This document shows, piece after piece, positions 22,893-36,271 of a stretch of 64,000 nucleotides of DNA. The notes under the pieces are model-generated. The model saw only the letters and a list, made by a program, of their open reading frames with translations. It made no database searches and was not told the origin of the DNA. The stretch's first letter is position 1, and the number at the start of each line of letters is the position of its first letter. The stretch comes from Kudoa neothunni (Eukaryota > Cnidaria). The position numbers were made by a program, and so were the translations under genes. The stretch lies in the NCBI GenBank assembly GCA_964304625.1, contig OZ199838.1, positions 9,858,001 to 9,922,000 on the forward strand, written 5' to 3'.

Positions 22893-25800
22893 ATGGTTGA
22901 GGATAGTTTCAATGCTGGGTTCTATTCTGATGCGATTCAACTTGCGGAAATTTATTTGGCCCTCGTAACAGCTGATCATCAAAGTAATGTTAGAATAGAT
23001 ATATGTTGATATAGACCAAATTTAAACTATTTTTTCATTTTTCTACAATAGATGCTGCTGATAATGAGGTGAATTCGAAAGTTTTGTTTTATTTGGCATC
23101 AGCCTATCATTTCAATGGTTTCACTGAGCATGCAGTTACCATTTTGGAGAATGAGAAGAAGCTGAGTCAACTGAATTCATTTTTATTGGCTAATTATTAT
23201 TTCGTTTTGAGAAAGTATGTTTAATAATTCTTCTCAGCAGCATGGATTTATCATTGTTTGCTATAGCTATGAGAAATTTATTTGTTTCTCCATCTCTAAA
23301 ATATCGTATCGACCAGAGAGTGACAACGGCAAAAAAATCACTCAAAGGTTTGGAAGATATTCAGGATTTGTGATGAAGCTGCTCTCACAACATTTTTAGT
23401 ATTTTGATAATTTGCTTACAATAATGCTAAACAACGATATTAATTTAGTTCTATAAATAAAACTTCACAAGCTGAATCAATGTTAAACTTTTCGTTGGAA
23501 TGGAGTCCATTTCTTATTTCCTCATTGACCCGGTCGATTCAGCAAGGTCATTGTTATTCTCGTTTTTTATTTGAAGTGTGAGTTTGGATCGATTTTAGAT
23601 GGGAATCGAAACCCCTATGATCACTTTAAAAATTTTATTAAACCCGGAAGAAAACGCACATCAAGTGATCTCGATCCTAAACCCACAACGTTAGCCAGTG
23701 TTCAACACAACAACCGCACCGACAGTCCAAAGTTTGTATCTACTGAATCGCAATTTGACGGTAGAACCGATCCACTCAACTACAATGAGAACAATAATGC
23801 TGGCAGTGTTCCATCGAGAATCAGTTCCGAAAGAAATATCCATTCACCAAAACAAATCATTGGCACGCTTGCTGCCAGCACACCAATGAATGTTGTTGCT
23901 GTTGGAAACAACAACACTAACAACGTCGTTAATAGTTCAATATTTCATTCGACCAAAAATTACGAACTAAATAGTGTAGGTGCATCGGTAGGCAGTGTCA
24001 TCAATGCGCCTACACCATTTTCTACCAATCTGAATACCAATTTCGATCAAACTACACTCGGCGAAAACACCAATAAATCGTTATCATCAACAACCACACA
24101 CTACAAAACACCTCAGCCTCGCTTTAATCTTCACCAAGGTTACGACCAGGTTGGCTACAGAGAACACATCGTTAGACCTAGGGTTGTTCAGCGCCCAAAA
24201 ATGGTTCATTTTGAGGTATTATTATAGTTGTTATTGTATGTGATTACACTTGTGATTATTACGTCTTACTATAGGAGGATTATAAAGAACCTAAGACACC
24301 AAAAAATATCCAATTAAATATATCCTCGTCATCCGAAACGAATCACTCATACACAAGCGAGTCTCTTTCGTTACCCGTTCCTGATATAAATACTAACGAT
24401 TCCAATATGAATCGTAAAAATGATAATTTTGAAAACTTAAAAGTCGGCCAATTTCAAGACATTTTAGATCCAGTTGGTACCAATGTCAGTCCCACAAACA
24501 GTAGCAGCACTTCAAGACAAGTTTCAATCACAGAATTATCTGCTAATAATTTTCCTGAAATTCGACCAGATTTTTCTCCTCCCTCCCCTTCCCCCTCCTC
24601 CAGGGCCTACCGCCCATTACCTGACAGTATTCTAAAGGAAGGAGCATCTTCGCCCCTATTCTGCGCAATTGTGGATGTTTTATATAAAGCCACTAAAATT
24701 CAGTATTATTTGCTTCGATATGATTGCGACAAAGTGATTCGACTATACGACCTACTTCCACTACCTGTCCGAGCACTTCCAACTTTTATGTCAACCTTGG
24801 CGGTGGCTCAATTCCACAAACATAACTATAATGCTTGTATCAACACTTTTCGACGGTTGCATCAAGATTTTCCATTCTATTGTATTGGATTTGAATATTT
24901 TTCAACTGCGCTTTGGCACAACAAGGAAGAAGCTCTTTTGGAAAAGCTCGTTGTTTTCCTCAAACGACGCTTGCCAATGTCTGCACAGGTATATGTTCGT
25001 CTAGTTTATTGTTATTTGAGTGCGCGCTTGATCTCATTTGATTTATATTTAGACGTGGATCGCCTGCGGAAATTATTATAGCCTTTTAAATCGACATGAT
25101 ATCGCCATTCAGTGTTTCAAGCGTTCTCTACAGGTAAAACTCCTTGGTTATTTATATGACATTGTTCGCATGATCTTTGCGTAAACAATGTTGTACTTAT
25201 TTTTCTGTATTGCTAATGCTTTTTTTAATAGCTTGACCCTAAAAATGCATATATTTGCGCGTTACTTGGAAAGGAGTACTGGAATTTGGATCGCGTGAAA
25301 GAAGCCTTCATCAGCTACAAACGCGGCCTACTGATCAACCGATATTGCTATCAGTTGTGGTATTTGTCTTCTGAAGCACATATGCACAAACAAAAATTCC
25401 TCCTCGCAGAACAATGCATCAATACTGCGATCACAATCAATCCATATGACCCTGTTGTGTGGTCTATGGCTGCAGCTGTATATACTGCATTAACCCCCAT
25501 GAATAAATCTTATCTCTTGTCTAGGTTGACTACGCAAACAACCGCTTTATCCCGGCCATCAACAAAATAGATCGAGCTCTAGAGTTGGATGCAAACAATG
25601 AATCATTCCTCATTTTCAAAGTCAGTGTTTTGATGAGGATTAAAAAGTGGCCTGAATCAAGAGATATTCTACTTGCAATTATCGACAAGAATAAAAACAC
25701 TGATAATGCCATCCAAATATATCTTCAACTTGGAAAGGTATTTTTTGTTATAATACTATAATACAGAAGGGAGTCGTCGCCTTGTTACTAATCGATCGAT

Positions 25801-26061
25801 TATTTCTGTCCAATTTAGATCTATTCAAGTATGGAAGACTTTGAAGCCGCTGAACGCTATCTCACCAAATGTGTAGACTTGGATCTTGGAGGAGTTCATT
25901 GTGCCGAAGCCAGGAGAGTTATGGGCAAAATTGGGCTGCTTCAAGGTGGGTTGTCTTCTAGGAAAAACTCCTTTTTGGATATCCAAAGCGAAAACTATGT
26001 ATCTATCGAATTCAAACCCGTAGAGGGCATGCTAAACTTCATTATGAGAAGAGAAAAATGA
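22893..26061 (+). CDS. CDC27: CDC27/APC3, TPR subunit of the anaphase-promoting complex
   Basis: Ten exons: 22893-22983, 23052-23214, 23267-23398, 23449-23546, 23599-24215, 24275-24988, 25053-25133, 25232-25477, 25525-25737 and 25819-26061. They join in frame to 865 aa (human 824). N-terminal TPRs (about 1-165) include YSDAIQLAEIYLAL, VLFYLASAYHFNGF and SLEWSPFLISSL, equivalent to the family's SLNPFLWSPFESL. A polar, Asn/Ser/Thr-rich linker fills about 165-450. The C-terminal TPR superhelix (about 455-830) has TWIACGNYYSLLNRHDIAIQ, LDPKNAYICALLGKEYW and LAEQCINTAITINPYDPVVW. APC3 dimers bind CDC20/CDH1 IR tails and receive mitotic phosphorylation on the linker. The start lies right after an in-frame TAG, and the protein begins a few residues later than the human one, so a short upstream exon ending at that TAG is possible. 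Confidence 0.96.
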
Positions 26062-29000
26062 AAATTTCCTTATTCATTTCCGTAATGAATTCGGTGTGTT
26101 AACTCCTTTGTTTATTGAAATCCAAATCATTATATATCGGTTTTTTTTCTTTAATGCTTGTATGTTTTTTGCGCTAATCATATGTGTGTTACCATTCAAT
26201 CTAATTTCCTGTCAAATAACAACGAGATTCGATTTTTATTTATTCTAGGCATCTCGTGGGCGTTTATTTTACGCGTACTACAGTGTCATTATATTTGGCT
26301 TTTATGTTATGTTATTTTATTTTTAATTAAATTTATAATTGTTAAACTATTTAAAATTGTGTTTTAATTTTGAAGTGTTTAATTACACATAACAAAAATA
26401 TCAAAAATCGGTGGTATAACTGTAGCAAATGTGTCAAAATAAATTTATAACAAAATAGATTTCAAAAGAATACTATAATATTATGACCAAATTGTGTTAA
26501 TCAATCTAAATTCACCACCAATAAAAAAATAAGACTTGCATTCCCTATGAATGACAAAGTCCATTCCATATAATTTTCAAGGTCAAATATAAATATGAAA
26601 AAGAAATTAGAATTTAAACTTAAATAACTTGTCTAGTTGGGGGTATTTATAAACAAAATTGAAAAATCTTTAATGACATCCACAGAATTATCAGATTTTA
26701 GCTTAAATTATTTAATTTTTGATAACAAACCTACCTACAATTTATTCGTATGAACTGACAATATTATGTAATTTTATTGATTGTAGTGTTTATCCATATA
26801 AAATTAAGACAAAAAAATATTTATAAACATTTTTGAATGATTTATCTAAATAGCGACTATTCACCATTGCATCAAGAAAAAAATAGGCTCAAGCTAACGC
26901 TCTCGTCAGAGCTAACGAAACGTATTTATCAGCATTAAAGATACCTTCTATACTGAGAAGACCTTTATTGCATCCGAACATCAGGTGGAAAACATTGGTC
27001 TAGAGGGTCTTCAAAAAAGAATTCAAAGAAAGCCATGGACAGATATCCTAGTGGTGTGATGAGTAGACTCAATATCGAGAAGTAGGGTGATTCAATTCCC
27101 GATATCAGTCATCCTATTGTTTCTGTAATAGTGCCTTCATTTAGTAATGTAATAATAGCTGTTTTTAGGATGAAATTGCAATATAATGTGTAATGTCACT
27201 TGCAGTTTAGTTCAATTTAATAGAACAGGTTGAATTAGATGTTTGAATAGACGAGGACGCAATAACGGGTAGAAATTGAATTTTTCGTGGAAAGAATTTG
27301 GAATTACTTTAGAAACGAGGGTGTTTTAGCGATTGAAACTCTCACATTACCATAGAAGGATTAAGGGGCTAGGTGGTAGATGTTATTCGTCCTGCGATGT
27401 CTAAAGCATTAACAGGGATGGCTTAACCAGCCATAACTCCACAACTTAATATGTTGTGCCAAGGATCTGATCTTGCAAATAGGAAAGATTAATTGTAGAT
27501 GAATCGGATATTTTTCATATAATCTTGACAAAAAACATTTTGACATTTACCATGTTTCTGCGAAAATAAGAGAGGTCTTATATTTTTTTTTGTTTAGTAA
27601 AGAGCATTAGGTCTTATTTTCGAGTTAAGTCTTATCTTTATAATAGAAAAAACTTTATATGCATTATTCAACTCATGTAACAGAATTTAAACATATTTTT
27701 TTAAATAGACAAAATAATATTTGTATTGAAAGAAATATGATGTTGAACATATAATTTGATAAATGTTCTTGTTTTCTTTAACAATAAAGACAAATTATAA
27801 CACAATCCGAAAATTTACATGTTCAATTAATATTATACCTTTAAAATAGTTATTATTATTATTATTAACTACCCAATAAAATCACGGTATTAAGGATATT
27901 CTGTTATATAATTCAGAGTATCCATATGTTTAGTATTTTACTAGGTATTATTTTTAGGGTAAGTTATATTAAAAAATAACTCAAGAATACCATTAGGTAA
28001 TATTTTCGAAGTAGGTCTCGTAATCTGGGAAACGCAGTACTAAACACTTGAAAACATTCTAACCAAACAAAAAAACGTCTGATATTTCTTACATAAATTT
28101 CTTTTTAGTGCAATTTATATAAAATCTATGTTTATTTAGTTAATTAAGTCACAAATATATCAAATTTATTAATATGAAAACGGTTTCATACTCGACAGAA
28201 ATATCAAAACTTTTGTCTTGGTTAAACTGTACAGGCTGTGTATATAAAACTGTTGTTTTTACGTCCCCAAATTTATGTTTGCTAAAGTTATAAATTTATA
28301 TATTAAGTAATATTAGGCAATTAATCAATACCAAAAGTTCGCTTGTAGCATATTAAAACACAACATACAATGTATGCGAGATAACGTCGGTTGGAATCAA
28401 CAATGATCTAAGTAAATTAGGGGATTTAAAAGGTTCATTTTAATAAAAATACATGTAGTTATTGAAAAAGAAACTTTATTTATGTAAAGATATTTTAAAA
28501 TAAATAGTATTATCCCGATTTAAACGTCATTTAGTTTAGAGTATTTCGTTATGAGGTGATACAAAGACGAACAAAAGTTTTCTGCGTGAAGCTATAATAA
28601 TTAATTATTTAATTTTATATCCACAGCTGATAATAATTTTTAGTTGTTAACGATTCGTAATGTTAGTCTGAAATACAGTAAGGTAGTGCTTTTGTTAAAT
28701 TTCACAATTTTTTCACTCATGTTCCTAAATCGATCCAGTATAGAACGGGTATCATTTGCAATCAATTTGACAATTTATATTTTTTATTGAAATTAATTTA
28801 AAAATTATTAGTAGATCACCAAATAGAACCAATTGTAAAAAATGCTCAATTTATTTACTATAAGGTAAACAAAGTTTAATACTTGAAACGAGAGATGAAC
28901 GTCTGCTTAAAAACTATTGAGTTACAAATACCTAATTTCTAACTTAAAAATTGGCGTAAAAATTTCTTGAACTTCGACGTTAAAATCTGCTTAGCTACAA

Positions 29001-30560
29001 TTAAGAGATATCAACTTTTTAATCTTTATAGTGATGATTTACCTGCATCCTTAGATTACTACGATGTCTAAATAATTCATTTACATAACACAACCCAGAG
29101 TTCTTAATTTAAAAAAATTCTATCAACATTACAACAATATTGTATATGGTTTGCTGATGTGATAGCTCCTCGAAACCCTAAAATTAATTAAATCGAGAAC
29201 CCACCGAATGAATTAATTCTAATCTGAAAGTTTTACTATATTTTCCAGCATTTTTTATTTGTTGTAATAAATCTCAAATGTTTTTTAAAAGTCATACTAA
29301 CCTTCAAAGATAAGAAACTACAGTCAGTGACCGATTTTACTAACTTTTTAGAAAGTGACACAATTTCAATAATAAAATGTAAAATCTATATGTAATATTT
29401 TTTTGAATTTTTTTATTAAAGAATTTGGATCTAAGTAATATAATAAGATTGAGAAATTCCCAAATTATTAATCACGTGATTGGTGGGGTTTACGCACTTT
29501 ATTCGGCATGTTTTTAAAATAAATAGGTGAATTTTGTTTAATGTTAAGATGAATTAAATGAAAGGAATAAAAATCAAATCGAAACAAAATAATTAAATAT
29601 GTCCATAATATCTCCCCCAAAACTGCCAAATTTGTTGCTATAAAGCACCAAACATATCCTGTATATCAAATCCTTATGGCACCTTAAAAACACAAATACA
29701 TTGTTCAAATGATTGAATACAACCCAATTATTGAGGTAATTTGCGATTTTAATAAAACGAGTTTAAAAATAATCAATTTTGACAAAAAAGGATCGATCGA
29801 TCATGATCGCGATGGTGAAAGTCATATTTCAAAATATTTGGAAGAATATTTTATGTTCAAAACAATTAATTATTTTATTTATAAGTGAAAGAAATTATTC
29901 GTTTCTTAAATGTATGGAATTCGATTATATTAAACTAGCGCAAACCCTGGCGTGGGCTAAGGTCTTTTTTATCTACAAAATAATTGTGTATAGATAGCGC
30001 AAGATCAAGTTTACGCGGGGGTTCTTTCCCGGATTTGTCTAATTTGAGAAGATAATTTGTTATTTAATGCGTGAAAATTGACGAAAATACAAGTAAACTA
30101 TAATACAGGATATAAAATTTGTTTTTTCAACAATATTTGCAGCACGTCAGGTGGATTTAAATGAGTGTAACGTAATAATTTTGTTTTCCCAATTTAGATT
30201 AAGGTTAGACTACAAATTTATAGTATGTGTACAGACACGAACCATAAGTCATATCGATTATTTGTCACTTAAAATTTTATTTAACCAAAATTTATAACTG
30301 AAAGGCCCAAAATTATTCAATTCAGATCATACGATATTAAACATTAAAGTAAAAATTATTAAAGGCTAGATAAATGAAGCATCACTAGTTATGAATCAAG
30401 AAATTAACCAAAACATGAAATTAATACGGAGTGAAATATTAGTTGTTTCAATTTATATGCGCAAAAAAATAACACCAAAAATAAAAATAATCTAAAAAGT
30501 AATCTAATAAATAATTTTTTAAGATAGATTTGAGGTAAAGGAGTTTGAAGGGAGGTAGAT
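26062..30560. other. large gene-free stretch with MITE relics
   Basis: Besides the repeats listed at 27548-28030, I see no gene. Around 27045-27110 a plus-strand stretch carries a loose A-box and a B-box-like GGTGATTCAATTCCC at tRNA spacing, possibly a SINE relic. Open frames such as 29779-29997 have no support. Confidence 0.45.
27548..27889 (+). repeat. TACCGTGTTTCC-type MITE, diverged copy
   Basis: The left end, TACCATGTTTCTGCGAAAATAAGA, is followed by GGTCTTATATT and TTAGGTCTTATTTTCGAG. These match the left parts of the copies at 37286-37630 and 62792-63340. A CACGGTA at 27883-27889 would be the right end, giving 342 bp, close to the 345 bp of the second copy. The interior is much diverged. 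A further fragment with CTAGGTATTATTTTTAGGG and GAAGTAGGTCTCGTAAT lies at about 27935-28030. Confidence 0.5.
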
Positions 30561-30569
30561 GATCAATAG

Positions 30570-33500
30570 AAGACAGGAAGAGACCATTGAAGAACGAAAC
30601 TCGCGGAGAGAATCGAAAAGATTACGTCAGTAAGTTGAACGATCTCAAGATAGAGAACAAGGTAGGGAGCAAGGGGGACAAAGAAACCATATAGCAAATC
30701 AGAATCGATGTATTCTCACAATTCAACAAAATGAAGCGAGATTTCTGGAGAACAAAATCAAGTTGATTATCAGCATGGAAATATAACAGAACCACCACAG
30801 AACATGGTGGTTCAACGTTATCAAAGAGAAAATAATTTAACTGGTGTCTCATGGAATACGGCTGCTTTGAGTTATGACCCCAGACCAATTACTCAAGCGA
30901 CAAAAATGTAAATATAGGAAAAATGAATAATGTCTGTCCGATGTGTTTTGCTAAAAAATGGCCAAACGAATCGATTGGTTTATGTTGTTCTGGGGGAAGT
31001 TAAGTTAGATATTTTATCTGAACCCCCGTCGTTATTGAGAATTTTGTTAAGTAGAGAAACCGATGACTCTAAACGCTTTTTGAAAAATACCAGGAAATAT
31101 AATAATGCATTTCAAATGACATCTTTTGAGACAGAAATTGTTTGTGAACCTAGTTTTATGCCACATTCAAAGTTGGGGGCCAAATTTCTCATAGAATAGG
31201 ATCCCTATTACCTCTGCACATTGAGGAACCAAGGTTCTTACAGTTGTGCTTTGTGGAGGATCATAATTTACAGGCTCAGAGCAGAACGAACATATATCCC
31301 GAATTAAGATATGATATTGTTCGGGAATGCAACATATGCTACATATGCGCCACAGCTATATCGGTAGCTTCAAATATGCGTTGGAAATGCAACCCTCGCA
31401 TGACTTTAAAATAGTCATTGACGCTGATAAACGTCCTGAATGAGGGCACTAAAGACGATTTAATGCACCACTATGCAATGAGGTTGCCGTTGTTATGTCA
31501 GATCAACAACACGGGAAAAGAGACATTGTTTTGAGGACTAAACAGAATATACTCCAGCGAATCAATGAAAAGCATCAATCATATGATCCATTGCAATACC
31601 CATTAACTCAATTTAATTCACATTAATGGCCAAGGTGGTTATCACTTTGGTATTCCTCAGGTTGGGACAAATAAAATTGTCTCATGTAAAGATCATTATG
31701 CTTTTCACTTAATGCTAAGAGAGAATAATTTCGATACATTACACCATTTCCGGGCATTATTTCAGCAATATGCCGTGGATATGTTTGCTAAGATGGAATC
31801 TGAGAGATTATGTTACATTAGAACTCATCAGAAGGAACTTCGTGTTGACTCTTGTATACAGTTAAGAGATAGTATATGTAATGATGGTACTCATATTGAG
31901 CGGGGGCAATTGTGTATTCTTCCATCCAGTTACACAGGGTCACCCCGCTATACGCATGAAAAAACGCAAGATGCGATGACCTATGTTTGATGTTCCGGTC
32001 GTCCAGATCTTTTTACTACTTTCACATGTAATCCGTTGTGGAGTGATGTTAAGGACGAATTGTTCACTGGTCAGACTTCTAAAGAAAGACTTGATCTAAT
32101 GGCTAGCGTGTTTAATTTAAAGTTAAAGGCACTCATAAAATTGTTAACGAAATTCAAGGTCTTTGGCCAAGTGCAGTCCTACATGTATTCTATTGAATGG
32201 CAGAAAAGAGGTCTTCCACATGCTCATATATTATAATGGCTCAAAGAAAAACTACGTCCAAATGAAGTGGATAAATTTATATCGGCTGAATTACCGGATC
32301 CAACTAAAGATTCAGAGTCATATCAGATTTTAAGTAAACAAATGGTCCATGCATGAAGGGTGGTAAATGTACAAAGAAGTATCCGAAACGTTTTATCGCA
32401 AAACTCAAACTGATAAAGATGGCTATCCACTTTACAGAAGACGACAACCTGGTCATAGTATATTCACTACAACTCTCAAGATGAAGATTGGCCATGATGT
32501 GGTTGTTAATAATACATGGATTGTACCACATTGTCCGTTATTATCGAAGATATTAACTGCACCTATAAATGTTGAGTATTGTAACTCTGTCAAGTCCATT
32601 AAATACGTTTGAAAGTATGTTAACAATGGGTCTGATGCTGAAACATATCGTGTTAATCAGCCAAATAATGTTGACTAAGTCATCAGTTACCAAACGGGAT
32701 GATATATAAGTAGAAGCGAGGCATTTTGGAGGATTGTTGGTTTAGATATACATAATCAATAACCGGCAATCCAACATTTAAGTGTGCATTTGGAGAATGG
32801 GTAGAGGATATATTTTACCTAAGAAACTTTAGTGGATCAGATTAAAAATCCAAAAGATACAACATTGACAGCGTTTTTCAAAATTTTCCAGCATGATTCG
32901 TTTGCACAAACTCTATTATATAACCAAATTCCCTCTTATTTCATATGGAAAGATAACGAATGAGTTCGACAAAACAGAGGAATTCCTGTAGAGGGTCATC
33001 CTGATGTAAAACTTGATAATACGTTGGAAAGAGTTTACATTGTACATCCGAATTATAGTGGATGCTTTTACACGAAATTAGAGGAACAACGTGTTTTCAA
33101 GATCTTCGAATATTTGATGGTCAGCTGTACTCAACATATAGAGAGGCATGTATGAAACGTGGTATGCTTCAAGATGATAATCATTGGAGAACACTTTAAA
33201 CGAAGCTGTTGTTACTAATATACCACATCAATTACGACGACTTTTCGTTCTATTATTAAGAACATACGAATTGAGTTGTCCATACAATTTGTGGATGAAA
33301 TTCAGAATTGATATGTGTGAAGATTATCGACATCAAATACAATTACAAAATCTTGGCGCTCATGTGGAATGCAACTCGATAGTTTTCAACATGGCATTTA
33401 CCGATATAGCAAATGTAGTTATTGAGATGGAGGGTAAAACAATGGATAAATATGGGTTTCCTCCAATCGACAGAACATTTGGAAACCGTATTCCAAACGA

Positions 33501-34530
33501 AATTCAAAGAGAGTTTAGATATAACATTGAAGATTTGAGAGAGAGTTTGTGTTGGTTAACAAACCCAAACTAATGAATGATCAACTTTATGCATTTAACT
33601 CCATATTGGATAGTGTTAACAATGGTAATACACATGATCATATCTTCTTTTTAGATGCTCCAGGTATTGACGCTACTTTACTTCCAGATGGTAGAACAGC
33701 CTACAGCGTGTTCAAGTTGCCGTTAAATTTAAGTGATGATACCACAGTTACATGTAAAATATCTAAAGGAACTGTGCTCTCAGAATCGTTAAGATGTTGC
33801 GGCGCAATCATTTGGGATGAATGCATTATGGCGAATAAAGTGGCTCTAGGAACATTGAATCACAATTTAAGAGACATAACAGACAGTAATACGCCGCTTG
33901 GAGGTATCACTGTTGTATTATCTGGTGATTTTCGTCAAACATTGCCAGTTATACCGAAGGGAACCAGATATGACCAGGTAAATTATTGTTTAAAATCTTC
34001 ATATTTATGACCCAGAGTAAAAACATTAAAACTTTCACCAATGTACGAGTTTATTTGAACAACGAACATCAAGCAGGTGAAATTGCGGCTAACATTTTGA
34101 AAGTTGAGGAGGGGAAATCGGTAAGCGATGCTAATGGAAATATACCAGTACATTTAATAGTCAACTTGGTTAATACACTGGATGAACTAAGGTGCATAGA
34201 ATTCCCAGATACACATTTAAACTTTTCAAACATGGGTTGGTTACGTGAGCGAGGAATTTTGGCACCAACAATGTTGCCAGCATTATAAATAGTCAGATGA
34301 TACGACTTATACCGGGAGAGGAGAGAGTTTACAAATCTTTTGACACCGTCGTAGATCCCTCGGAAAGTGTAAATTATCCTGTGGAATTTTTGAATAGTAT
34401 TGAAATGTCAGGTCTACCGTTTCATGAAATTACTTTAAGGGTTGGGGTACCAATAATATTAATGAGGAATATTGATTCACCAAAACTATGTAACGGTACA
34501 CAGTTGGCTGTGAAAAGATTGTATTAAATA
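30570..34530 (+). mobile_element. Helitron, decayed Rep/helicase remnant
   Basis: Frames in order match a Helitron RepHel protein. There is an N-terminal Arg/Glu-rich zone (30570-30700), an LSEPPSLLRILL block (about 31015), RIGSLLPLHIEEPRFLQL (about 31190), and GRPDLFTTFTCNPLW followed by QKRGLPHAHIL (31995-32236), the HUH replication-initiator motif. The PIF1 helicase part includes NDQLYAFNSILDSV, IIWDECIMANKVAL (Walker B) and VVLSGDFRQTLPVI (33575-33960). It ends with KVGSPII/NGTQLAVKRL-type motifs (34430-34525). The Walker A loop is missing: DAPG runs straight into an ATLLPDGRTAYS block. Many stops and frame changes separate the pieces. I found no clear 5'-TC or 3'-hairpin-CTRR end, and the last helicase motif is absent. 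Confidence 0.88.
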
Positions 34531-35004
34531 GCTGCGTACATTGTTATATACGCGCGCCAAGAAGTGCTAAAAATAGGCGTTACCAATTTCACACACATTT
34601 TTTCCACAATCCGAATAGATTGCCCAAAGCTGGTTAACGATTGTACTTTCATTTAAAAAATATTAAACATGTTCACAAAACTTCGCGCATTTTAATTATG
34701 TTACTTAACAAATAATTGAGTAGTTGTTTGCGGTCTCGGGAGGGGGAGATTACGTAAAATTGGTCACTGACTGTATTATAATTTTTCTGGAGCGCGGAAT
34801 CGATATTTATTTAACTTTGAATGGATATATGATGTTTGAAAATTTTAAATTTACAAGAAAAACAATTCTATTTATATGGAAAAGTCGTCATAAGCATCGT
34901 AAAGCAATTTTCTGCAATACACAAATTGATTGTAGCCTCCATTCGTAGGAATTTTGAGATCGCCAAGCAACGCACCATACCTTTAAAAAACAATCTACCT
35001 AACT
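34531..35004. other. intergenic between the Helitron remnant and MAT1
   Basis: Two overlapping plus-strand frames (34724-34948, 34836-35060) have no recognisable content. I see nothing else. Confidence 0.45.
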
Positions 35005-35928
35005 TTAAATCAACAAAAAGCAACTTGGCAGCGTATTGTCTAGTGGCTGATAGTACATAAGAGGCAACATCGAGAAGAGGTTCTTTTTCGATTTCGGGAG
35101 TGGTCTAAACACAATGAAATTTAAAATATAATAGCTTGAGTACTTGTTCTTCAGATGCATGTAAAAGTTGTTCGCTTTCTTGCGCCGGTTGTTCATTTTT
35201 GATATCGCTGTCGACAAATTTACCTTGTTTAATTTTGATGAAATCAACTTCGTCATTCATCAATTTAATAAATTCTTCTTCGTTAACTTTGAGCTAAAAT
35301 TCCATTGAAAACAAATAACGAAAATCACGAGCTACTTTGCTGTATCGAGAACGTTTTTGTTTCCTGGATTTTTCTTGTTCGATCATCTCCATGGTTTTAT
35401 CAGCGTCAATATTATTAGTGAGACAATAAACTAAAAATAAATAAATAAAAGCTGTTTTCAGTGCGTTAACAATTTCTACATACTAATATCTTCGATTTTT
35501 TCAGCGTAGTTGTTGTAAGCAGAAACAGGATCTGGTTCGTCTGCAAAATCTTTCAAACCAAGATCAAAACTTTAAGTACGATTAAAAATTTTAATATCCA
35601 CTACAATTATACGTTCTTAGAACATCATTACGTATAGAAATCTCCTTTTCCACATTTATATCATCGAATAGTTGCAGTCGGTAGTCATCTTTTGTCAGTT
35701 TTTTAGAACATTTAAAGCAGAGAGCTGCATGTTTTTTAAAAATAGAATTAACGCAGTTGACGCATCTAAAATATGCAATAAGGCTTTAATTCTACTCAAT
35801 TCTATAGCGATCGCTCACATTGGATGCAAACAAGGTCCAATCATAAAGGACAACTCTTCGCCTCGTTTAGTGTTTGATTTGCAATTTTGGCATATTTTAA
35901 TATTGTTGCTACTGCTACCAGTTAACAT
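35005..35928 (-). CDS. MNAT1: MAT1, RING assembly subunit of the CDK-activating kinase/TFIIH
   Basis: Minus-strand exons: 35819-35928, 35605-35765, 35484-35549, 35336-35430, 35144-35293, then a C-terminal part in 35005-35104. The RING lies at residues 13-58: CQNC, CLHPICVNC and CFKC give the C3HC4 set. The MAT1-type DDYRLQLFDDINVEKEISIR and YCLTNNIDADKTMEMIEQEK follow. MAT1 bridges CDK7 and cyclin H and links them to TFIIH. The last exon is less certain. Reading it in phase and removing a 22-nt GT-AG intron (35047-35068) gives 219 aa ending EKEPLLD then PLDNTLPSCFLLI, which resembles the conserved tail (human LYEYQPLQIETYGPHVP). Without that removal the tail is in another frame. It is shorter than the human protein (309 aa). 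The gene faces the Fcf2 gene, 343 bp apart. Confidence 0.88.
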
Positions 35929-36271
35929 CGAGGCAGTTGTAAAGGGTTTCTGTTTAACTGTTTAGAGATGACTGCGCATTTCTTATTTTTTTGAGTCGTA
36001 AATTTCCAACTGATTGTAAAATTTCAGCCAAAACAAAATTACTTCAAATAATGAAGAATTAATTACTCATCAAGTAAACGATCAATAATCATTTTTTATT
36101 TTTACATTATATAAAGTAAACCTTTAAAAAATTAATATTATTTCAAACAATTCCGCAATCTAATAAGTTAAAGTTTAACGTTTCATAAAACTTTATTCAA
36201 AATAGAGTGAAATATACTCCAGGTGTACTTTCGGTAAAATTCGGTATCTATCAAGTGTGGATTAACAAAGA

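Noticed and set aside
23041-23550. 17-bp intron in CDC27 exon 3
   Set aside because: An alternative frame seemed to need it, but using the acceptor at 23266 and normal 50-52-bp introns keeps the family motif in phase.
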